Position numbers and translations under genes: made by a program. Shown one piece after another: positions 1 through 5,506 of a DNA stretch of 5,729 bases; the stretch's first letter is position 1, and every line of letters begins with the position of its first letter. A model generated the notes under the pieces. That model was given only the letters and a program-made list of their open reading frames with translations, ran no database searches and had not been told where the DNA came from. This DNA comes from an uncultured Dysgonomonas sp. (lineage in GTDB: Bacteria > Bacteroidota > Bacteroidia > Bacteroidales > Dysgonomonadaceae). The stretch is taken from positions 1 to 5,729 of the forward strand of contig CALYRA010000106.1 in the NCBI GenBank assembly GCA_945292135.1, given 5' to 3'.

Positions 1-751
1 GATTATTTGTTTTCATAAAATTTTCACCCATCAGAAATCCTTTAAATCCTGCTTGTCTCAAATCAATAACCGTTTGAGGCTGAGATATGCCACTTTCTGA
101 TATTTTAACAAACTCGGTTGGTATCTTATCTCCCAATTCGAATGATATACGGACATCGGTCACGAAGGTTCCCAAATTGCGATTGTTGATGCCTACGACA
201 TCTACTTTATCATTGATATGGCTTAATTCTTTTTCGTCATGTATTTCCAATAAGACATCTAATCCGAGTTGACCTGCTTTAGCTGCCAATATATTGGTTT
301 CTTTTACGGTAAGCGCTGAGGCTATTAAAAGAATAGCGCTTGCTCCATAATTAGCCGCCTGATATAATTGATATTCATCAATTACAAAGTCTTTTCTTAG
401 GAGTGGGGTTTCCGTCAAGTGCCGCGCTTCTTCGAGGTCTGCCAAATTACCTCCAAAAAAATCCATATCGGTAAGGACTGAAATGGCGCTTGCTCCGTTT
501 TGAGAATAAGCCGGAATTACCTCTTTGATTTGAGCTTCTTTGAAAATCCAATCACGTGACGGGGAACGTCTTTTAAATTCGGCAATAATTCCTGTTTTGG
601 AATTTGCTAAACTATTTTTAAACTTGCCTTTCGTAGGTTTATATCCTTTTTCTCCTATCAGACTGGCTAATGTAGCAAGGCTGCATTTCTTTTTTTGACT
701 TTCTACTTCTATTCTTTTATTCGCTATTATCTTATCTAAAATATTCTCCAT
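1..751 (-). CDS. trpC: Indole-3-glycerol phosphate synthase, 3' end cut by window edge
   Basis: Cytoplasmic enzyme that closes and decarboxylates CdRP to indole-3-glycerol phosphate in tryptophan synthesis. I translated the 250 codons present, from ATG at 751; the family is about 260 residues, so only about ten are missing beyond the left edge. The TIM-barrel active-site residues are all visible: Glu58 and Lys60 in AEFKRRSPS, Lys120 in LLRKDF, Glu169 in LLEIHD, the Asn pair 189-190 in GINNRNL, and Glu219-Ser220 in ISESGI. The phosphate-site loop reads SPSRDWI, where relatives usually have SPSKGWI or similar, so a Gly is replaced by Asp. There is no Shine-Dalgarno sequence; the leader is A/T-only just before ATG, as is common in Bacteroidetes. 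It lies 704 bp behind the MFS gene instead of directly behind trpD, and probably has its own promoter. trpF might follow outside the window. Confidence 0.96.
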   Translation of the reverse strand, partial: MENILDKIIANKRIEVESQKKKCSLATLASLIGEKGYKPTKGKFKNSLANSKTGIIAEFKRRSPSRDWIFKEAQIKEVIPAYSQNGASAISVLTDMDFFGGNLADLEEARHLTETPLLRKDFVIDEYQLYQAANYGASAILLIASALTVKETNILAAKAGQLGLDVLLEIHDEKELSHINDKVDVVGINNRNLGTFVTDVRISFELGDKIPTEFVKISESGISQPQTVIDLRQAGFKGFLMGENFMKTNN

Positions 752-773
752 ATATAATATTTATTATTTTTAT

Positions 774-792
774 TGCAACACAGATCGTTGCA
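774..792 (-). repeat. Small hairpin in the trpC leader
   Basis: TGCAAC and GTTGCA form a perfect 6-bp stem around a 7-nt loop, 22 nt before the trpC ATG on the coding strand. What follows on the minus strand is A/T-mixed, not a T run, so it is not an intrinsic terminator. It could be a leader-RNA hairpin that affects translation or stability; a stem this short can also arise by chance. Confidence 0.35.
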
Positions 793-906
793 TCTTCTTG
801 ATTTTATGCGTAACCTGATACAATGGTAATCATATATTTTTTGAATACGGTTAATGTTATCCTTTTCAATAAGTCCTTTTACTGTATATTCATCAATATT
901 GGCGAG

Positions 907-936
907 TGAATATATTTCATATCTCAAATATATTCA
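907..936. repeat. Perfect 11-bp inverted repeat over the trpC promoter candidate
   Basis: TGAATATATTT and AAATATATTCA are exact reverse complements separated by 8 nt (918-925). The repeat overlaps the proposed -7 element (925-932) and the likely transcription start, which is the position expected of a repressor operator. It is A/T-rich, so chance is a real alternative, but an 11-bp perfect match with a few G/C pairs is longer than the background in this region. Confidence 0.55.
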
Positions 937-954
937 ATTGCGTATCGAACGAAA
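925..954 (-). promoter_or_regulatory. Candidate Bacteroidetes-type promoter for trpC
   Basis: On the minus strand the -7 element reads TATATTTG (932 to 925), an exact match to TAnnTTTG. TTTC (954 to 951), one base off the TTTG -33 element, lies 18 nt upstream. The usual spacing is about 19-21 nt, so the fit is good but not perfect. Transcription would start near 918 and give a leader of about 165 nt before trpC. It lies inside two inverted repeats (907-936 and 948-959), which suggests control by a DNA-binding protein. Confidence 0.35.
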
Positions 955-959
955 TCGTT
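948..959. repeat. Short palindrome at the proposed -33 element
   Basis: AACGA and TCGTT flank two bases. This 12-bp palindrome covers the TTTC -33 candidate of the trpC promoter. It is short and could be chance, but together with 907-936 it places symmetric sites on both promoter elements. Confidence 0.3.
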
Positions 960-999
960 AAAATAAAATTTTAATCCTACTATAAGTAATGTTAAGTAA

Positions 1000-1014
1000 A
1001 TGAAATTGTTTCAT
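1000..1014. repeat. Operator-like palindrome ATGAAA-ttg-TTTCAT
   Basis: A perfect 6-bp dyad with a 3-nt centre, about 50 bp upstream of the proposed trpC -33 element. The size and shape fit a binding site for a dimeric regulator. No regulator gene lies in the window, so this is an inference from symmetry and position only. Confidence 0.35.
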
Positions 1015-1235
1015 AAATTATTTATCATATTTCAGTATCATAACATTATATGCTATAAATTCATATTGTACAGCATACAAATCTCAACATTCAATATGCG
1101 GACCGGCATTTGGAATTATCAAATTAATATTTTCGCAACAATTTTTAAGTTCAACTGCTAAGAATATACTGAAACACGATAACAATCTTTCCAAATCTAT
1201 ATTTTTTATTTATCTCTACAAAATTTTCAACGGGT

Positions 1236-1277
1236 AAACGACTATTATTCCCGCATTATCTTATATAATAGTTGTTT
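1236..1277. repeat. Long inverted repeat, 13-bp arms
   Basis: Arms 1236-1248 (AAACGACTATTAT) and 1265-1277 (ATAATAGTTGTTT) pair over 13 positions around a 16-nt loop. One pair is G-U when the plus strand is transcribed; on the minus strand it is an A-C mismatch, so the stem is more stable in plus-strand RNA. Neither arm is next to an intact gene. It may be a remnant of a mobile element, a regulatory hairpin, or a terminator facing away from trpC. There is no strong T run after it on either strand. Confidence 0.55.
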
Positions 1278-1430
1278 TTGCTTTGTCAAGGTTGTAAAGA
1301 TAATGTTACAGTTCCATTTATTTTATTTGCCAATATCACCGCAACTTCCGCTTTGGTTTTAGTATGGTTCAACTATTCTACAATATTATAAATCGTATGA
1401 ATAAGAATCATTACAATTAAAAATAATACT

Positions 1431-1452
1431 AAAAAATACCATCTGATTTTTT
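1431..1452 (-). terminator. Weak A/T-only hairpin behind the MFS gene
   Basis: AAAAAAT and ATTTTTT form a 7-bp stem with an 8-nt loop starting 3 nt past the MFS stop codon. On the minus strand the second arm is followed by more T-rich sequence (AGTATTATTTTTAATT), so termination is possible. The stem lacks G/C pairs, which makes it a poor intrinsic terminator. Its position, before a long gap, is the main support. Confidence 0.25.
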
Positions 1453-1455
1453 TAC

Positions 1456-2673
1456 CTATTGATTCTTTGTTTGTTGCTTATCTTTCGCGTCTTTTTCTTT
1501 TTTATCAGAATTGAATACTTTTAATCTTGAGGTAAGGAATACGATACAAAGTCCAAATAGACCAATCAAAGCATACGAATATCTTAAATTGGTAAGATTT
1601 GAAATATAACCTATTACGGGAGGCCCCAAAAGAAATCCAATAAAACTTATGCTTGAAACGATTGTTAAAGCCATACCGGTTGATATCTTAGTCTTTTGCC
1701 CTGCTATACTATAAATTGTCGGTACGATACTACATGTACCAAATCCAATTATCATAAAGGCAATTATAGTAATAATCAAATTTGGAAATGCGACCGCAAG
1801 GAACAGACCTAAAAATATCAGGCATCCTCCGGCTTGGACAATACGTTTTTTCCCGAATCTGGCAGAGGCTTTATCTACGACAAAACGTCCCGAAGCCATA
1901 GTTATCATATAAGTAGTAAGTCCTAAAGGCGCAAGGCGTTGGGATGTTCCCACTACATCTTGCAAATATACTCCGCTCCAGTCTGACATCGCACCTTCTG
2001 CTGCCATTCCGCAAAAAGCGACAATTCCGAGTAAAAATAAAAATCGTTCAGGCTTATTTTTTTTAGAAGATGCGATTTCCTCCTTAGTCTTGACATGTTT
2101 TACATCTTCTTGAAGATACCTTAAATTCAGAATTACAGCGGCTATGACTAACGCAGCTACTATAGCAAAATGAACAAATGGCGTAACTCTCAATGACGAC
2201 ATCAACAAACCGATCGAAGCTCCTATAAGTCCTGCCGCGCTCCACCCTCCATGAAATGACGCCATTATAGACCGACCATACATTCGCTCCAATGTGATAG
2301 CTTGCGTATTGACGGATATATTGCAAAAATTACCAAAAAAGCCGAATGCTATAAGGTAGATTATAAGATAATACTTTGTATTGGCAAGTCCGATAAGCAA
2401 CAGCATGGCTACGTATCCGAAAATGGCTATTGGAAAAATACGCTTACTTCCCAATCTTGAAACTAAAAGCCCGGATAGTGTCATACCACATATTTGCCCG
2501 ATAGGTATCATCAACAAAATAGTACCCCATGCCGCATCGTCCAATCCGAATGTATTTTTAATATCAGGAATACGACTTGCCCAACTTGAAAAACAAATAC
2601 CTTGCGCAAAATAGAATATAAACACTGCTATACGTGTCCGTTTGAGCGAATCGGTTACAACCTCTGATGTCAT
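1456..2673 (-). CDS. Major facilitator superfamily transporter, YbjJ type
   Basis: Predicted inner-membrane transporter of 405 residues with about 12 hydrophobic segments in two halves, joined by a basic cytoplasmic loop (about 186-210, rich in Lys and Glu). Sequence cues place it near the E. coli YbjJ branch of MFS: WASRIPDIK (31-39) after the first helix, the loop VSRLGSKR (71-78) between helices 2 and 3, SFHGGWSAAG (139-148) in helix 5, and EGAMSDWSGVYL (226-237) opening the second half. The tail from 388 is very hydrophilic (Lys, Asp, Gln). The substrate is unknown; several relatives are loosely described as sugar or drug transporters. ATG at 2673 lies only 6 nt behind the reductase stop, so the two are almost surely co-transcribed. 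Export of a product handled by the neighbouring oxidoreductases is possible but unproven. MFS membership is secure and the subfamily likely. Confidence 0.93.
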   Translation of the reverse strand: MTSEVVTDSLKRTRIAVFIFYFAQGICFSSWASRIPDIKNTFGLDDAAWGTILLMIPIGQICGMTLSGLLVSRLGSKRIFPIAIFGYVAMLLLIGLANTKYYLIIYLIAFGFFGNFCNISVNTQAITLERMYGRSIMASFHGGWSAAGLIGASIGLLMSSLRVTPFVHFAIVAALVIAAVILNLRYLQEDVKHVKTKEEIASSKKNKPERFLFLLGIVAFCGMAAEGAMSDWSGVYLQDVVGTSQRLAPLGLTTYMITMASGRFVVDKASARFGKKRIVQAGGCLIFLGLFLAVAFPNLIITIIAFMIIGFGTCSIVPTIYSIAGQKTKISTGMALTIVSSISFIGFLLGPPVIGYISNLTNLRYSYALIGLFGLCIVFLTSRLKVFNSDKKEKDAKDKQQTKNQ

Positions 2674-2679
2674 CGTGAT

Positions 2680-3252
2680 TTATTTTAAAACTAATTTTTC
2701 AACTTTTGATAACCATTCTTTTCTTTTCTCGGGAGTTGAGGATTTTACAACGGATAAATAAGTTGTTCTTATATTTTTAATTCCACAAAACGCGCCGACA
2801 TTTTTTTTCAACATTCGTCCTCCGATATTTTTATATACCAATTTATAGTACCAAACAGGAGTATCCATTGTACTTATAATTTCTGAGGTTTTACCTTTTA
2901 ACAATGGTTTGGGGAAAGATGATTTTTCCTGATAGTCATAAGCAAATCCGGGTAAAAACATACGGTCAATAAACCCTTTCAGGATAGCCGGCACAGTACC
3001 CCACCATGTCGGATATATCCAAACGATATGGTCTGCCCATTTAATTTTTTCCCAAGCTTCTAACATATCAGGTTCCAGATTTATTCTTTTTCTATAACCA
3101 AACGCTAAGTTAGGGTTAAACTCCATATCTGCCAAAATGATATCCATGACTTCATTTTCTTTTGCCTGATTTCCTTTTTTGTAGCTCTGATGAAGAGCAT
3201 GACAAAAACTTTCTTTATCAGGGTGACCATTTATAATAACTATTTTTTTCAT
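2680..3252 (-). CDS. NAD(P)H-dependent flavin oxidoreductase, flavodoxin-2 fold
   Basis: A 190-residue cytoplasmic protein of the NAD(P)H dehydrogenase (quinone)/KefF/MdaB-like family. Such enzymes use bound FMN or FAD to reduce quinones, nitro- or azo-compounds by two electrons. The N-terminal strand and phosphate loop read KKIVIINGHPDKESFCHAL (2-20). YPTWWGTVPAILKGFIDR (80-97) and the following LPGFAY are the flavin-contacting region typical of the family, and STMDTPVWYY (127-136) is the second active-site loop. Length is normal for the shorter members. ATG at 3252 is supported by AGAGGA 8 nt upstream, and the stop is 6 nt from the MFS start. The pair may form a detoxification or redox-stress unit. 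The exact acceptor cannot be read from sequence. Confidence 0.92.
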   Translation of the reverse strand: MKKIVIINGHPDKESFCHALHQSYKKGNQAKENEVMDIILADMEFNPNLAFGYRKRINLEPDMLEAWEKIKWADHIVWIYPTWWGTVPAILKGFIDRMFLPGFAYDYQEKSSFPKPLLKGKTSEIISTMDTPVWYYKLVYKNIGGRMLKKNVGAFCGIKNIRTTYLSVVKSSTPEKRKEWLSKVEKLVLK

Positions 3253-3260
3253 TGTTTCAA

Positions 3261-3266
3261 TCCTCT
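3261..3266 (-). promoter_or_regulatory. Shine-Dalgarno-like AGAGGA before the oxidoreductase
   Basis: AGAGGA lies 8 nt before the ATG at 3252. It stands out because the other genes in the window have A/T-rich leaders without such a site, and it supports this start codon. Confidence 0.5.
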
Positions 3267-3308
3267 AATAACATTATCTTTTATTTCGTTTTTTGTACGA
3301 TCTTATAA

Positions 3309-3491
3309 TTACCAATTTTGATATACATGCTTTTCTTTATCAGCGTTATACCTTACAAAAATAAATTCATGATTGATGCTGTTGTCAAATATTTGTCCTT
3401 GCAAATTAAAACCGAAACCGATCACCGACAAAATATGAACAAAATGCAAACTTCTATATTTTTCTTTTTTGACAATTCCACTTGTAGGCAT
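3309..3491 (-). CDS. Doubtful 60-residue ORF, unrecognised
   Basis: ATG at 3491 lies 11 nt behind the SDR stop, and the frame ends 56 nt before the oxidoreductase start. The predicted protein is mixed and weakly hydrophobic in the middle (FVHILSVIGFGFNLQGQIF), with no motif I know and no Shine-Dalgarno. Its spacing would suit a small operon gene. Against this, a promoter candidate for the next genes lies inside it (3356-3389), and an unrelated 74-codon ORF is open on the opposite strand, so the stretch may simply be an untranslated spacer or the remains of a lost gene. Confidence 0.2.
   Translation of the reverse strand: MPTSGIVKKEKYRSLHFVHILSVIGFGFNLQGQIFDNSINHEFIFVRYNADKEKHVYQNW
3356..3389 (-). 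promoter_or_regulatory. Candidate Bacteroidetes-type promoter for oxidoreductase-MFS pair
   Basis: On the minus strand TTTG (3389 to 3386) and TATTTTTG (3363 to 3356) match both elements of the TTTG / TAnnTTTG pattern exactly, but the spacing is 22 nt, slightly longer than usual. Transcription would start near 3349 and give a leader of about 97 nt. If real, the oxidoreductase and MFS genes can be expressed separately from trpD. Confidence 0.33.
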
Positions 3492-3502
3492 GAAACTTTG
3501 TT

Positions 3503-4159
3503 TTATACGTATTTCATAATATCAACGGAATTTATAATATGAAAGCCTATATCATTTAATTGCGCTGCATTATACATTGCTTCCGCTACGTAATATGATT
3601 GTATTGGTTTATATTTTCGCAATCTACCAACCATCAAAAAGGAAAACATTCTCATAAAAAATTGGGATAAACGCTCTCCAAATCTGAATTCCTGTCTTTT
3701 GCCTAACAATAAGGAGGGACGTAAAATGATAACGGATGGAAGTCCGAATTTTTTTAGTTGTTCCTCGCATTGTCCTTTGACATTCAGATAAAATGCGGAT
3801 GATTTTGCATTCGCGCCGATAGATGATATTAATAAATATTTTTTTAGTCCATTTTCCTTAGCAAAATTGCCAAAGGTTATGGGATAAGTGAGGTCTACTT
3901 TTGAAAAAGCTTCTTGCGAACCTGCTTTTTTAATTGTCGTTCCTAAACAGCAAAACAGGTCATCGCCTTTGATTAATTCTTTATAATATTCCGATTTATC
4001 AAAGTCTATGACATACTCTTTCAATTTGGGATGGGAAAGACCTGTAGCTTTTCTCACAAATGAGATTACAAGTTCGTATTCATCCCCGGAAAGAAGAAGA
4101 TCCATTAAATATGAACCTATTAATCCTGTACTACCTATTATAATTGCTGTTTTTTTCAT
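3503..4159 (-). CDS. NAD(P)-binding atypical SDR, TIP30/HTATIP2-like
   Basis: A Rossmann-fold protein of 218 residues in the NAD(P)H-binding group of atypical short-chain dehydrogenases; bacterial members are mostly uncharacterised. The dinucleotide loop is GSTGLIG (9-15). Further family landmarks are VRK (35-37), a probable cofactor-phosphate contact; CLGTTIKKAGS (71-81); SSIGANAKS (112-120); the Tyr124-Lys128 pair in YLNVKG, matching the SDR catalytic YxxxK; and ILRPSLLLGKR (145-155). I chose ATG at 4159, 5 nt behind the mutase stop. An in-frame TTG at 4168 would add three residues and overlap that stop, and is less likely. The tight spacing suggests translation together with the mutase and trpD. 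A role in NADPH-linked reduction is expected, but the substrate is unknown and no step of Trp synthesis needs it. Confidence 0.88.
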   Translation of the reverse strand: MKKTAIIIGSTGLIGSYLMDLLLSGDEYELVISFVRKATGLSHPKLKEYVIDFDKSEYYKELIKGDDLFCCLGTTIKKAGSQEAFSKVDLTYPITFGNFAKENGLKKYLLISSIGANAKSSAFYLNVKGQCEEQLKKFGLPSVIILRPSLLLGKRQEFRFGERLSQFFMRMFSFLMVGRLRKYKPIQSYYVAEAMYNAAQLNDIGFHIINSVDIMKYV

Positions 4160-4164
4160 TTTAA

Positions 4165-4488
4165 TCAATAATAAGATTTTCTTACATCTTGATATAATAA
4201 GTTCAGTTCCGACATTTCTTGTTCTATAAATGACTTAATCATTATTCTATATATCTTTTCGGCGACTAAAGGATTCAAATCCTGTTTACGTGCCATCTCC
4301 TTTACTTTGTTTATAACTTTTTCTATTCTATCCGAAGCTATAACTTCATTTGTAGTCTTTTTAAAAGATGCGGCTTGTTTTACGTATAGACTTCGCTGAG
4401 CTATCAATTTTATTAGTTTTTCGTCTATGGAGTCTATTTGTTTACGGACATCCTCTAATGAGTTGCATTGTATAATATTGTCTGACAT
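4165..4488 (-). CDS. AroQ-class chorismate mutase, PchB-like
   Basis: A 107-residue all-helical protein expected to act as an intertwined dimer in the cytoplasm. The family converts chorismate to prephenate; the close relative PchB instead splits isochorismate to salicylate and pyruvate. The order LEDVRKQIDSIDEKLIKLIA (11-30), QRSLYVKQAASFK (31-43), SDRIEKVI (52-59) and SFIEQE (86-91) follows PchB more than the E. coli PheA mutase domain. Likely active-site residues are Arg15, Arg32, Lys43 and Arg54. By alignment on the Ile of the last helix, the position of the usual Gln is probably Glu91, which would make activity pH-sensitive as proposed for yeast mutase; this register is uncertain. It has no signal peptide and no fused domain. 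The start is 4 nt behind the trpD stop, so it is clearly in the trp transcript. Mutase activity is the default; lyase activity is a real alternative, although I see no isochorismate synthase in the window. Confidence 0.9.
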   Translation of the reverse strand: MSDNIIQCNSLEDVRKQIDSIDEKLIKLIAQRSLYVKQAASFKKTTNEVIASDRIEKVINKVKEMARKQDLNPLVAEKIYRIMIKSFIEQEMSELNLLYQDVRKSYY

Positions 4489-4492
4489 AAGC

Positions 4493-5491
4493 CTAATTAT
4501 TTAACGCTAAAAACTTCATAAATGTTTCCTTCAATTTACCACTTTCGATAGCTTCTCGAGCTTGTGCTATGCAGTCTGCCATAGAAAGATTATGATTGAT
4601 CGTATTAATAGCTGTCGCCGCATTGGCTATGACCGCATTTTTTTGAGCATCGGTAGCGGTATTATTTATTACGCTATCAAAAATACGAGCGGCATCTACT
4701 GCGGTTTCACCTCCATATAAATCTTTTTCAGCGCATTGTTTAAATCCTAATTGCTGAGGGCTATATATATTTTCCCCATATTTGTTAATGACCTTGAAAT
4801 CGTCTGTCAGCGATATTTCATCATAACCGTCAATACTGTGGACGATTGAATAATCGACATCCGTTTGCTGATAAGTATAAAAATACATCCGAGCCATTTT
4901 CAAGTTAAAGACTCCTAATACTGTACGTTTAGGACGTATCGGATTTACAACGGGTCCCAACATATTGAAAAACGTTCGTACTCCTAAAGCCTTGCGAATG
5001 GGTGCTACAACCTTCAATGCGTTATTAAACATTGGCGCATGGAGAAAAGCAATATTAGTCTTATCTAACGAATTTTCTAATTTGCCAACATCATTCGTAA
5101 ATTTTACTCCATGTTGTTCCATAACTGTTGAAGCTCCACTCACCGAAGTTGCTCCATAGTTACCGTGTTTAGCAACTTTATATCCTGCCGCCGCCGTTAC
5201 AAAGCATGCCAATGTTGAAATGTTGAACGTGTTCTTATTATCGCCTCCCGTACCTACAATATCAATCGGATTATAGGCTGCCAACTGATCTACATTTGTA
5301 CGCAAATCGAGTAAAGCGTCGGCAAATCCCCAAAATTCATCGATAGTTATACTACGCATCAAAAAGACGCTGATAAATGCCGCGATCTGCGAATCATTGT
5401 ATTCGCCTGCCGACATTTTTGTCAATACTTCTTTTGCCTCATCACGATTAAGATATTGATGCGCAAATAATCTATTTAGTATCTGTTTCAT
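4493..5491 (-). CDS. trpD: Anthranilate phosphoribosyltransferase
   Basis: Transfers phosphoribose from PRPP to anthranilate, the second committed step of tryptophan synthesis, as a cytoplasmic enzyme, usually dimeric. At 332 residues it is full length, with the N-terminal helical domain (1-70) followed by the PRPP-binding domain. Visible landmarks are the PRPP loop GTGGD (80-84), NIST (90-93), KHGNYGATSVSG (108-119), Arg166 in APIRKALG, which contacts anthranilate, FNMLGPVVNP (175-184), and the Mg-binding Asp224-Glu225 in DGYDEIS. KHGNYG in place of the KHGNR common elsewhere is typical of Bacteroidetes copies. It is not fused to TrpG. ATG at 5491 follows the upstream stop by 15 nt with an A-rich leader (TGACAAAAACTAAAGCAA) and no Shine-Dalgarno. 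The mutase gene follows after 4 nt where trpC is commonly found. Confidence 0.97.
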   Translation of the reverse strand: MKQILNRLFAHQYLNRDEAKEVLTKMSAGEYNDSQIAAFISVFLMRSITIDEFWGFADALLDLRTNVDQLAAYNPIDIVGTGGDNKNTFNISTLACFVTAAAGYKVAKHGNYGATSVSGASTVMEQHGVKFTNDVGKLENSLDKTNIAFLHAPMFNNALKVVAPIRKALGVRTFFNMLGPVVNPIRPKRTVLGVFNLKMARMYFYTYQQTDVDYSIVHSIDGYDEISLTDDFKVINKYGENIYSPQQLGFKQCAEKDLYGGETAVDAARIFDSVINNTATDAQKNAVIANAATAINTINHNLSMADCIAQAREAIESGKLKETFMKFLALNN

Positions 5492-5506
5492 TTGCTTTAG
5501 TTTTTG

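Larger units (their letters stand above)
752..1455. other. 704-bp region without an intact gene between the MFS gene and trpC
   Basis: No ORF with a credible start and protein-like sequence spans this stretch. It contains four inverted repeats (774-792, 907-936, 1000-1014, 1236-1277), a Bacteroidetes-style promoter candidate for trpC (925-954), a weak A/T hairpin just behind the MFS stop, and broken protein-like reading (about 1084-1455). A 63-codon minus-strand ORF with a TTG start (927 to 736) runs 16 bp into trpC in another frame. I do not count it as a gene, although its first 45 residues look protein-like and it may be another remnant. I see no tRNA, T-box, Trp-rich leader peptide or riboswitch. 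Confidence 0.7.
1084..1455 (-). pseudogene. Possible decayed gene, reading broken by stops and a frameshift
   Basis: Directly behind the MFS stop, one minus-strand frame reads as a basic start (GKKIRWYF), a membrane-like stretch of about 18 residues, a TAG at 1375, and then 28 more plausible residues including KAEVAVILANKING up to TGA at 1288. A second frame continues from 1260 with DNAGIIVVYP, has stops near 1218, and then reads LAVELKNCCENINLIIPNAG and a few more residues up to TGA at 1086. Such amino-acid mixtures are unusual for random A/T DNA, and they suggest an old membrane-anchored protein gene, but I do not recognise the family and no start codon remains. A/T-rich noise is the main alternative, because T-rich codons alone give hydrophobic stretches. 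Confidence 0.28.

Noticed and set aside
736..927. 63-codon minus-strand ORF overlapping the trpC start
   Set aside because: It starts with TTG, lies over the proposed -7 element, runs into trpC in another frame and ends in low-complexity A/T sequence. The part DNINRIQKIYDYH looks protein-like and loosely recalls the end of MerR/CbpM-type helical proteins, but the match is too weak to call.
752..960. Trp attenuator or T-box leader before trpC
   Set aside because: No short ORF with consecutive TGG codons, no T-box sequence, and no G/C-rich terminator hairpin with a T run.
1049..1077. TATGCT...AGCATA inverted repeat
   Set aside because: Only 6 bp with a 17-nt loop in A/T-rich DNA; within what chance would give.
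1001..1234. Plus-strand frame open for about 75 codons in the gap
   Set aside because: It has no ATG, and its Ser/Ile/Phe/Tyr-rich composition gives no recognisable protein. The minus-strand reading is slightly more protein-like.
2381..2614. 77-codon plus-strand ORF inside the MFS gene
   Set aside because: Antisense shadow of a secure transporter gene, with no independent features.
3318..3542. 74-codon plus-strand ORF opposite the SDR-oxidoreductase spacer
   Set aside because: No family motif, opposite to all neighbours, and it runs into the 3' end of the SDR gene. Its composition is as expected for A/T-rich antisense sequence.
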